NCBI GenBank assembly: GCA_019240215.1
Contig: JAFAYQ010000027.1
Location: forward strand, 30,331-94,330
Direction of reading: 5' to 3'
Length of the DNA stretch: 64,000 nt
From: Actinomycetota bacterium
GTDB lineage: Bacteria; Actinomycetota; Actinomycetes; Streptosporangiales; Streptosporangiaceae
Both the position numbers and the translations under genes were made by a program. The notes under the pieces are model-generated. The model ran no database searches. It was not told where the DNA came from and saw only the letters and a list, made by a program, of their open reading frames with translations. Shown piece after piece: positions 24,678 to 32,800 of this stretch; position 1 is the first letter of the stretch, and each line of letters opens with the position of its first letter.

Positions 24678-25095
24678 CGGCCGCCCCCAGCGCTTCGAAC
24701 GTTTCCCGGTACCAGGGGCTCCACGGCGCGGGCCGCCCGGCCTGGTCGATCTTGACGATCACCCGGTGCCCGCGGGCCAGGGTGTGGCCGTCGGCCGGAT
24801 CGGCGCACCGGAACAGGTAGGTGGCGCTGGTCCGCCCGAGCTTCCCGGCCGACAGCTCGACCAGCAGCGACCCGGGCGCTTCGAGCGGCGCGTCGAACTC
24901 CACATGCAGCTCCCGGACCACGTAGCGCAGGTCCGGGTCGCGCTCGGCGTAGCTGGTCCAGCCCTTGCCGAGCTGCTCGAACAGGGCCGACTGGGCCCGC
25001 TCCACGTGCACCGCGAACCTTGTGTTGTGCAGCGCCCCGTTGAGGTCGAGCTCGTCGAAGAACACCGGGCTGAGCCAGCTGAACGGCCCGCTCAT
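24670..25095 (-). CDS. acyl-CoA thioesterase (4HBT hotdog fold)
   Basis: A 141-aa hotdog protein: FFDELDLNGALHNTRFAVHVERAQSALFEQLG has the 4-hydroxybenzoyl-CoA thioesterase motif with Asp/Asn in the D-x-x-G-x-L-HN position, and VVRELHVEFDAPL and LGRTSATYLFRC are the core strands. It releases free acid from an acyl-CoA. ATG 25095 overlaps the ligase stop as ATGA; the longer upstream frame is a shadow of the ligase. In this operon it would balance the acyl-CoA ligase and hydratase. Confidence 0.88.
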   Translation of the reverse strand: MSGPFSWLSPVFFDELDLNGALHNTRFAVHVERAQSALFEQLGKGWTSYAERDPDLRYVVRELHVEFDAPLEAPGSLLVELSAGKLGRTSATYLFRCADPADGHTLARGHRVIVKIDQAGRPAPWSPWYRETFEALGAADV

Positions 25096-26660
25096 ACGCC
25101 GGCCCAGGTACCGTCGGCGGCGTCGAACACCGGCCCGTGCAGGTCGCCGAGCTGCTTCTTGATCACCCGCTCGGAGTCGGTGCGCGGCAGGTCGGGGGCG
25201 GCCTGCCAGAACCGGGGCACCTTGAACCGGGCCAGCCGCTCGCGGCACCAGGCGGCCAGCTCGGCCGCCTCGACCGCGGCCCCGTCGCTGGTGACGTAGT
25301 AGGCCTTGACCTCTTCGCCGCGGATCTCGTCGGGCACCGCCACCACCGCCACCAGCCGGATCTGCGGGTGGGTGAGCAGCACCTCTTCGACCTCGCGGGC
25401 GGCGACGTTCTCGCCGCCGCGCCGGATCATGTCCTTGAGCCGGCCCGCGTGGTAGACCCGGCCCTGGCTGTCCATCCAGCCCAGGTCGCCGGTGTGGAAC
25501 CAGCCGTCACGGAACACCTGGGCGGTCGCCTCCGGGTCGCCGTCGTAGCCGTCCATCATGCCCGGGCCGGCCAGCGTGATCTCGCCGGTCTGGCCGGCCG
25601 CCAGCGGCTGGCCGTCGCCGGAGCTGATCCGCACCTGGCGGTGCCGGGCCGGGCCGCCCAGGCAGCCGCTGCCGACCAGCTCGTCGTGGTCGGCGTCGGT
25701 CACCCGCAGGTCGCCCCCGGTCTCGGTCATCCCGAACGCCTCGTACCAGGGCACCCCCCAGCGTTCCTCCAGGGTGGCGTGCAGCGCGGGCGGGATCGCC
25801 GAGCACTGCACGGCCCGGACCCGGTGCTGGCGGTCGGCCGGGTCGGGCGGCATCCGCAGCAGCAGTCCCGGCATCGCGCCCAGGCAGTAGAAGTAGGTCA
25901 CCTGGTGCTCGCGGACCTTGGCCCAGAACGACGACGGGTGGAAGCCGTCCAGGATCACCAGCTCGGCGCCGGCCAGCAGCCCGGCCGCGACGTTCCACTG
26001 CGGGTCGATGTAGTGGAACGGCTGCGCGGTCAGCATCACGTCGGTCTCGCTGAGGTACGGGAACTCGCTGACCAGGCTGGCCGCCAGCAGCGCCCAGTAC
26101 CGGTTGGACAGCAGGCAGCCCTTGGGGCGGCCGGTGGTGCCCGAGGTGAACTGGACGTTGGCGGTCGCCGCCGGGTCCGGGGGAGTGAACCCGGCCGGAA
26201 CGGCGGCCCGGGCGGCCGCGGTGGCCAGCTCGGCGGCCGGGATCACCCGGCCGAGCGCGGGCAGGCCGGCCGGCAGCCGCTCCAGCAGCGGCCCGAACTG
26301 GGCCCCGGTCACGATGGCGGACGCCCGGCCGGCGGTGAGCACGTGGGTGGCGTCGGCGGTCTGGTACCGGGTGTTGACCGGGACCGCCGCCGCCCCCAGC
26401 CGCGACAGCGCGATCCAGGTCAGCGGGAAGGCCGCCTCGTTGGCCAGCAGCACCGCCACCCGGTCGCCGGCCCGCACCCCGCGGTCGCTCAGCTCCTGCG
26501 CGTAGCCCGCCGTCAGCCGGCTGACGTCGGCGAACGTCAGCTGGTCGCCGGGGTCGAACCGCCAGGCGATCCGGTCCGGCCAGCGCTGCCCGGCCGCGTG
26601 CACGGCCGCCGCCAGCGTGGCCGCCAGGGCCGGCTCGGCCGCGCCCACGTCAGTGCTCAT
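25092..26660 (-). CDS. AMP-dependent acyl-CoA synthetase/ligase
   Basis: A 522-aa ANL-superfamily ligase: P-loop FTSGTTGRPKGCLLSN, YEAFGMTETGG, the hinge region GWFHTGDLGWMDSQGRVYHAGRLKDMIRRGGENVAAREVEEVL and the C-terminal catalytic Lys in RTDSERVIKKQLG. It activates a carboxylic acid to acyl-AMP and then acyl-CoA. It starts with an ATGA overlap after the GNAT-hydratase gene. The substrate is not predictable; it is similar to crotonobetaine/carnitine-CoA or cyclohexanecarboxylate-CoA ligases. Confidence 0.92.
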   Translation of the reverse strand: MSTDVGAAEPALAATLAAAVHAAGQRWPDRIAWRFDPGDQLTFADVSRLTAGYAQELSDRGVRAGDRVAVLLANEAAFPLTWIALSRLGAAAVPVNTRYQTADATHVLTAGRASAIVTGAQFGPLLERLPAGLPALGRVIPAAELATAAARAAVPAGFTPPDPAATANVQFTSGTTGRPKGCLLSNRYWALLAASLVSEFPYLSETDVMLTAQPFHYIDPQWNVAAGLLAGAELVILDGFHPSSFWAKVREHQVTYFYCLGAMPGLLLRMPPDPADRQHRVRAVQCSAIPPALHATLEERWGVPWYEAFGMTETGGDLRVTDADHDELVGSGCLGGPARHRQVRISSGDGQPLAAGQTGEITLAGPGMMDGYDGDPEATAQVFRDGWFHTGDLGWMDSQGRVYHAGRLKDMIRRGGENVAAREVEEVLLTHPQIRLVAVVAVPDEIRGEEVKAYYVTSDGAAVEAAELAAWCRERLARFKVPRFWQAAPDLPRTDSERVIKKQLGDLHGPVFDAADGTWAGV

Positions 26661-28018
26661 TGCGCGGGCTCATTCCCGGGGTCCTTCCCGGTCTCCGGGG
26701 CGACGGTCAGCGCGGCGAAGTCGGTCTCGGTCGCCATCGCCTCCTCCAGCGCGCTCTCGGCCCCCCGGTCCAGCGCCTGCTTGGCCAGCGCCAGCGCCAG
26801 GGCCGGGCGGTCTCGCAGCCGGGCCGCGATCCCGGCCGCCACCTGCTCGTGCTCACCGGCCGGGGCGACCTGGTTGACCAGCCCCCACTCCTGGGCGCGG
26901 ACGGCGCCGAACCGCTCGCCCAGCAGCAGCAGTTCCTTGGCCCGGACCGGGCCGACCAGCAGCGGCAGCAGCCGCGAGATCCCGCCGGTGACGCTCAGCC
27001 CGACCGACACCTCGGGGAACCCGAACTGGGCGTCCTCGGCCGCCACGACCAGGTCACAGCCGAGCGCGAACTCGCAGCCGGCCCCCAGCGCGTACCCGTG
27101 CACGGCCGCGATGACCGGGCCCGGGAACCGCCGGATGGCCCGGGTCACCTCCTGGATCTGGTCCACCCGCCGCCGGGTGGCCAGCACCGTTTCCGGCGGC
27201 AGCGGCTCCTTCAGGTCGTGTCCGGAACAGAACGCCCGGCCCCGCCCGGCCAGCACCACCGCCCGCGCCCCGTCCTGTTCGGCTCGCGCGAACGCGCCGA
27301 TCAGCCCGGCCACCAGCTCGGGCACGACCGCGTTGAGGCGCTGCGGCCGGTTCAGCCGGATCCACGCCACCGAATCGGCCAGCTCGTACTCGACGGCCAT
27401 CGTGACCTCGGTCGCGCTGACTCGCGGATCGCTCTGGTCCAGCCGGTAGCGGTACTGGTAGACCGCCGCCAGGATGGCCGGGGTCTGGGATGGCCCGGGC
27501 GCGGGGGCGGCGCCGACCCGGGCCGCCATCAGCCGCATCGGCGTCCACTCGTCCCCGTGCGGGTTGCCGTAGCCCTTGACCGGCAGCAGCCGCCCCCCGT
27601 GGCGCTGGTAGAACGCGACCCGGCGTTGCCGGGTGTGTACCTCACCGGGGTCGGTGCCGGGCTCGTCGGCGTCTTCCACGTCCCACACCAGCAGCCGGTA
27701 GCCGCCGGCCTGCAGCCAGGCCATGAGCTGATCCCACATGATCCCGCCGAGCCCCTGCCCGCGCCGCTGCTGGCTGACGACGAAGTAACGCAGGAAAATC
27801 CAGCCGGTGTGACCGAGCGGCCGGAGCATGGCGAACCCGCACGGCTGCCCGTCCTGCAGCAGCGCCAGCGCGATCTCGCCTTCCTCCCGTTCGGTGGTCA
27901 AGGTGGCGAACCCGGACCGCAGGTGGGGCGCGAACCCGTCCTCGTAGATCCGGCGCACTTCACCGGTGCGGGCCGGGTCGAGCGCCTCGACCGGTTCGAG
28001 CGCGTAGTCCGCAGTCAT
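26657..28018 (-). CDS. GNAT acetyltransferase / enoyl-CoA hydratase fusion
   Basis: One uninterrupted 453-codon frame. Residues 1-205 are a GNAT domain (GEIALALLQDGQPCGFAMLRP, RYFVVSQQRRGQGLGGIMWDQLMAWL, FYQRHGGRLLP). Residues 207-453 are a complete crotonase: YELADSVAWIRLNRPQRLNAVVPEL, the oxyanion loops AFCSGHDLK and GYALGAGCEFALGCDLV, PEVSVGLSVTGGISRLLPLLVG. In other genomes these are separate proteins; here no stop separates them. An internal ATG at 27400 with GAGGT four bases upstream could also yield a stand-alone hydratase. ATG 28018 lies seven bases after the cobK stop; an ATG at 28063 would add 15 residues. Confidence 0.82.
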   Translation of the reverse strand: MTADYALEPVEALDPARTGEVRRIYEDGFAPHLRSGFATLTTEREEGEIALALLQDGQPCGFAMLRPLGHTGWIFLRYFVVSQQRRGQGLGGIMWDQLMAWLQAGGYRLLVWDVEDADEPGTDPGEVHTRQRRVAFYQRHGGRLLPVKGYGNPHGDEWTPMRLMAARVGAAPAPGPSQTPAILAAVYQYRYRLDQSDPRVSATEVTMAVEYELADSVAWIRLNRPQRLNAVVPELVAGLIGAFARAEQDGARAVVLAGRGRAFCSGHDLKEPLPPETVLATRRRVDQIQEVTRAIRRFPGPVIAAVHGYALGAGCEFALGCDLVVAAEDAQFGFPEVSVGLSVTGGISRLLPLLVGPVRAKELLLLGERFGAVRAQEWGLVNQVAPAGEHEQVAAGIAARLRDRPALALALAKQALDRGAESALEEAMATETDFAALTVAPETGKDPGNEPAQ

Positions 28019-28025
28019 CAGCTGT

Positions 28026-28787
28026 TCAATCCCTCCCTCGCGCGGCCGGGGCCGGGCATCCATGGCTCAGCCAGGCTAGGGCCTCGGCCACGGTGGCCAC
28101 GGCCGGGGCGGCCGGAACCGGGGGCCGGTCCACCATCACCACCGGCACCCCCAGCTGCCGGGCCGCGGTCAGCTTGGCCGCCGTCAGCTCCCCGCCGCTG
28201 TCCTTGGTGACCAGCACGTCGATCTCGTGCTCGTGCAGCAGCGCCAGCTCCCCGGGCACCGTGAACGGCCCGCGGGCGGTCAGCAGCCGCGCCCGCGCTG
28301 GCAGCGGCCCGTCCGGCGCCTGCACCGACCGGATCAGGAACCAGCGGCGCTGATCGGCCGCGAACACCTCCAGCCCGGTCCGGCCGACGGTGAGCAGCAC
28401 CCGCTCGCCCGGCAGGCCGGTGGCCGCGGCCGCCAGCGTGGGGATCCGCCGCCAGTCGTCCCCCGGCCCGGCCGTCCAGCCCGGCCGCCGCAGCTGCAGC
28501 AGCGGGACGCCGGCCTGGCCGCTGGCGGTCACCGCGGCGGCGCTGATCGCGGCCGCGAACGGGTGGGTGGCGTCGATGACCGCATCGATACGCTCGGCCG
28601 TCAGCCAGGCGGCCAGCTGGCCGCGGCCGCCGAACCCGCCGGTCCGGGTCGCCCCCTCCAGCCGGGCCGGGTCGCGGGTCCGCCCGGCCAGCGAGGTGAT
28701 CACCTCGACCCCGGGGGTGGCCGCCAGCCGGGCCGCCAGCTGCCGCGCCTCACCGGTGCCTCCCAGCAAAAGCACACGGTTACTCAT
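28026..28787 (-). CDS. cobK: precorrin-6A reductase
   Basis: A 253-aa enzyme of cobalamin synthesis that reduces precorrin-6A to precorrin-6B with NADPH. Family blocks are clear: NRVLLLGGTGEARQLAARLAA at the N-terminus, VITSLAGRTRDP, GGFGGRGQLAAWL, VIDATHPFAAAISAAA, GRTGLEVFA, and LVTKDSGGELTAAKLTAARQLGVPVVMVDRPP at the end. ATG 28787 begins the Rossmann-like strand. It is divergent from cobF, the step just before it in the aerobic pathway. It also lies directly upstream (7-bp gap) of an acyl-CoA operon unrelated in function. Confidence 0.95.
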   Translation of the reverse strand: MSNRVLLLGGTGEARQLAARLAATPGVEVITSLAGRTRDPARLEGATRTGGFGGRGQLAAWLTAERIDAVIDATHPFAAAISAAAVTASGQAGVPLLQLRRPGWTAGPGDDWRRIPTLAAAATGLPGERVLLTVGRTGLEVFAADQRRWFLIRSVQAPDGPLPARARLLTARGPFTVPGELALLHEHEIDVLVTKDSGGELTAAKLTAARQLGVPVVMVDRPPVPAAPAVATVAEALAWLSHGCPAPAARGRD

Positions 28788-28819
28788 GTGGCCCTCATCT
28801 GGCACTCATCCAAGCATCG

Positions 28820-28825
28820 TAGGGT
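28820..28825 (+). promoter_or_regulatory. -10 box (TAGGGT) for leaderless cobF
   Basis: TAGGGT ends five bases before the cobF ATG; no ribosome site is present. This spacing is the usual leaderless arrangement in actinomycetes. No cobalamin riboswitch can be recognised in the 43-bp gap to cobK. Confidence 0.6.
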
Positions 28826-28830
28826 GCAGC

Positions 28831-29589
28831 ATGCGCAAGATCGTGGTCATCGGTATCGGGGCGGGCGACCCTCGCCAGGTGACGATGGAGGCGGTCGAGG
28901 CGCTCAACCGGTGTGACGTTTTCTTCATTCTGGACAAAGGGCCGGACAAGCGGCAGCTGGCGCAGGTGCGCCAGGAGATCCTCGACCGCTACGTGCCCGG
29001 GGGTTCCTACCGCCTGGTGCACGCCCCCGACCCGGAGCGCGACCGGACCGCGGGCCGGTACGCCGAGGCGGTGGCCGACTGGCGCCGCCGCCGGGCGGCC
29101 GCCTACCAGGACATGGTCACCCGTGAGCTGGCCGACGGCCAGACCGGGGCGTTCCTGGTCTGGGGCGACCCCGCCCTGTTCGACAGCACGCTGCCGATCC
29201 TGGCCGGCCTGGCCGAGGGCGGCCTGTCGTTCGAGCTGGACGTCATCCCCGGCATCAGCAGCGTCTCGGCGCTGGCCGCCCGGCACCAGATCACCCTCAA
29301 CCGGATCGGCTCGCCGGTCCAGATCACCACCGGCCGCCGCCTGGACGACGGCTGGCCCCCGGCCACCGACGACGTGGTCGTGATGCTGGACTCCCGCACC
29401 GCCTTCGAGCAGTTCACCGAGGACGACGTCGACATCTACTGGGGCGCCTACCTCGGCACCCCCGACGAGGTCCTCATTTCCGGCCCGTTGTCGCAGGTCG
29501 CCCCCAGGATCGCCGCCGAACGGGCGGAGCAGCGCGAGCGCAAGGGCTGGGTGATGGACACCTACCTGCTGCGCCGAAACCGCCGCTGA
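28831..29589 (+). CDS. cobF: precorrin-6A synthase (deacetylating)
   Basis: A 252-aa SAM-dependent methylase of the corrin/tetrapyrrole methylase fold. It methylates C-1 of precorrin-5 and releases acetate to give precorrin-6A in the oxygen-dependent cobalamin pathway. Signatures: KIVVIGIGAGDPRQVTMEAVEAL, FFILDKGPDK, AFLVWGDPALFDSTLPIL, DVIPGISSVSALAARHQI, VVVMLDSRTAFEQF. Together with cobK it marks the aerobic route. The rest of the cob genes are not in the window. Confidence 0.95.
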   Translation: MRKIVVIGIGAGDPRQVTMEAVEALNRCDVFFILDKGPDKRQLAQVRQEILDRYVPGGSYRLVHAPDPERDRTAGRYAEAVADWRRRRAAAYQDMVTRELADGQTGAFLVWGDPALFDSTLPILAGLAEGGLSFELDVIPGISSVSALAARHQITLNRIGSPVQITTGRRLDDGWPPATDDVVVMLDSRTAFEQFTEDDVDIYWGAYLGTPDEVLISGPLSQVAPRIAAERAEQRERKGWVMDTYLLRRNRR

Positions 29590-29860
29590 TCGAGAAATTT
29601 CCGGATAAGAGCAACCCGGCCGGCCCTCGGCTCCGAATAAACCCTGAGGCCTGAGTTGCGGCGCCCTCGGCGCGATGCTGTTGGTGACCGAAAGGGGGCA
29701 GTCGATTACGGAATGTTGATTAAAAAGCGTGACGCGGGCAACGTCGGCTGGTAGCTGAGCGTCACACATAAAACGCTGATAAAGGGCAAGAAGGGCGGTC
29801 GGCCGTTCGGTTAGGGGCGGTGACCTGCGACAACTCCTGGGGGGGAGAGCAATAGAAATT
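29590..29860 (+). promoter_or_regulatory. leader region of the first NRPS gene, with a 13-codon ORF
   Basis: 271 bp without a long gene. It contains an ATG frame at 29713-29754 (MLIKKRDAGNVGW) in an A+T-rich stretch, a GAAAGGGGG block at 29690, and a G-rich ribosome site (29838-29848) ahead of ATG 29861. I cannot assign a confident -35/-10 pair. The short ORF could be a leader peptide. Confidence 0.4.
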
Positions 29861-32800
29861 ATGCCAACGACTGACAAAACCGACCGGCACGAGGTGCCGC
29901 TGTCCTACGAGCAGGAGCAGCTGTGGTTTTCCCACCGGCTGCAGCCGGACGCTCCGCTGGACCACGAGTGCGTGGTGGTGACGTTCCCGGCCGGGGAGAT
30001 CGACACCGGGGCGCTCCGCCAGAGCCTGGATGCGTTCACCGCCCGGCACGAGCTGTGGCGGACCGTTTTCCCCCGGGCCGATGACGGGACCGGCGGTCCC
30101 GTGCAGGTGGTGCGGCCGTCCGGCCAGTTCACCTGGTCGGAGCTGGACCTGAGCGACCGGTCCAGTCCCGACGCCGACGCCGAGGCCCGGCGGCGGGTCG
30201 AGGAGGAGGCCCAGCAGCCTTTCGACCTGGTCGCCGGGCCGCTGGTGCGGGCCCTGCTGGTGCGCTTCCGCGCCGACCGGTACCGGCTGTACCTGACCTT
30301 GCACCGCATCGTCTCCGACTGGGGCTCGCTGACCGGGATCTTCCTGCCCGAACTGCAGGCTCTCTACGACGCCACCCGCGAGCGGTACCCGGCTGACCTG
30401 CCCAAGCTGGAACGGCAGTACGCGGACTACGCCCAGTGGCAGCGGAGCCGCCCCGGGGCCGAACGGGCCGAGCAGCTGCAGTTCTGGAAGCACTACCTGG
30501 CGGGCGCGCCCGCCGCGCTGGAGCTGCCGTCTGACCACCGGCGGCCGGAGCGGCCCGAGCAGCGGGCCGGGGTCGAGACGTTCACGCTGGACGCCAAGCT
30601 GGCGGCCGGGCTGCGTGAGCTGAGCGAGCGCGAGCAGGTGACGCTGACGGCGACCCTGACGGCGGCGCTGGCCACATTGCTGCACCGCTACACCGGGCAG
30701 GAGGACCTGCTCATCGGGACGTTCCCGGAGCGCGGGCCCGGCCCGCTGGCCCGGCCGATGGTGGGCTGCCATCCCAACACCGTGGTGCACCGGTCGGACC
30801 TGGCCGGGCAGCCGTCCACCAGCGAGCTGCTGCGCCGGACCGAGGCCGTCCGCCAGGCCATCGCCGCGTATCAGACGGTGCCGTTCGACGCGGTGGTCAA
30901 GGAGCTGCGGCCCGAGCACAGCCCCGGCCGCCCGCCGCTGGTCCAGGTGGCGCTGTCGGTCGTGCCGGCCACCGCCGCCGCCGGCACGTCGCTGGCCTCG
31001 CGGGCCGCCTGGGCGCTGGCGCGGGTGGGGCAGGACGCCCCCGCGCCCAAGTTCGACCTGCTGGTGGAGGTGGAGGAGCGGCCGGGGGGCCTGGCTGGCC
31101 GGTTCGTCTACCATCGCGGGCTGTTCGCGCCGGAGACGATCCGGCGGATGGCCGGGCACTGGCGGATGGTGCTCGAGGGCATGGTGGCACGGCCGCAGCA
31201 GCCGGTCACCGAGCTGGAGCTGCTCACCGGCCCCGAGCGCACCCAGCTGCTGGAGCAGTGGAGCGCCGGCGGCCCGGCCCCGGCCGGCCCGGACGTGGCC
31301 GAGCTGATCGAAGCGCAAGCCCAGCGCAATCCCGGCGCGGTCGCCGTCGTCTGCGACGACGTGCAGCTGAGCTACCAGGAACTGCGGCAGCGGGCCCGCC
31401 AGCTCGCCCGCTACCTGCGCGCGAACGGCGTCGGGGCCGGGGTGACGGTGGGGGTGTGCCTGGAGCGGTCGGTCGAGCAGGTGGTCGCGCTGCTGGCCAT
31501 CTTCCTGGCCGGCGGCGCCTACGTGCCCGTCGACCCGGCCGCCCCGGCCGAGCGGATCCGGTTCGTCACCGGCGACGCCGACCTGGCGCTGATGCTGACC
31601 CAGGCCCGGCTGCGGGAACGGGTGGAAGGGACCGGGGCCAAGGTCGTGGTCCTGGCCGACGCCGAGGTGGCGGCGACCGCCGGGCCCGGCCAGGACGACC
31701 CCGGCCAGGAAGAGCCGGCCGCCAGCCAGGCCGCCTACGTCATCTACACCTCCGGCTCGACCGGGCGGCCCAAGGGGGTGGTGGTCGAGCGCGGGGCGCT
31801 GTCGGCCCACTGCCGCACGATCATCGCCGAATGGGGCCTGACCCCGCCCGACCGGGTCACCAACTTCAGCCAGTACAGCTTCGACGCCTCGCTCGAGCAG
31901 ATCCTGCCGCCGCTGGCGGCCGGGGCCCGGCTGGTCATGCGGGGCGAGGAGATCTGGTCGCCCCGGCAGCTGCTCCACCAGCTGCGCAGCCAGCAGGTGA
32001 CGGTGCTGATCCTGCCCGCCGCCTACTGGCAGCAGGCGGTCCGTGAATGGGCCCAGACGCCGGGCGGGCTGGCCGGCACCCGGCTGCGGCTGGTGGTCTC
32101 GGGCGGTGAGCAGCTGAGCCGCCAGGTGCTGCAGCAGTGGCCGGGGCTCGGCCGGCCGGAGACCCGGCTGCTGAACGTCTACGGGCCGACCGAGACCACG
32201 ATCACCGCGACCATGGCCGACATCAGCCCGGACGACGAGTGGATCACGATCGGGCGGCCGCTGCCCGGCCGGACCGCCTACATCCTCGACCATCGGCGCC
32301 GGCCGGTCCCGGCCGGCGTGGTCGGCGAGCTCTACATCGGCGGGGGGCTGCTGGCCCGCGAGTACCTGAACCGGCCCGAGCTGACCAGCGAGCGCTTCGT
32401 ACCGGATTCGGTCACCGGGCAGCCGGGCGCCCGGCTGTACCGGACCGGCGACCGGGCCCGGCACCTGTCCGACGGGCGCATCGAGTACGCCGGCCGGGCC
32501 GACCAGCAGGTCAAGATCCGCGGTTACCGGATCGAGCTCGGCGAGGTCGAAGCGGTGCTGGCCCAGCACCCCGGGGTCGCCCAGGCGGTGGTGGTGGCCC
32601 GGCCGGACCGCCGCGGCCCCGAGCTGGCCGCGTTCGTGGTCGCCCGCCCCGGAGCCGAGCTCGACCAGGAGGCGGCCCGCCGGTTCCTGCGCGACCGGCT
32701 GCCGGCCTACATGGTGCCGCCGGTGATCGAGCCGCTGGCCGAGATGCCGTTCCTGGCCTCGGGCAAGCCCGACCGGCGGCGCCTGCTGGAGATGCCGCTC

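Noticed and set aside
28788..28830. Cobalamin riboswitch between cobK and cobF
   Set aside because: The gap is 43 bp, far too short for a B12 riboswitch, and cobF appears leaderless.
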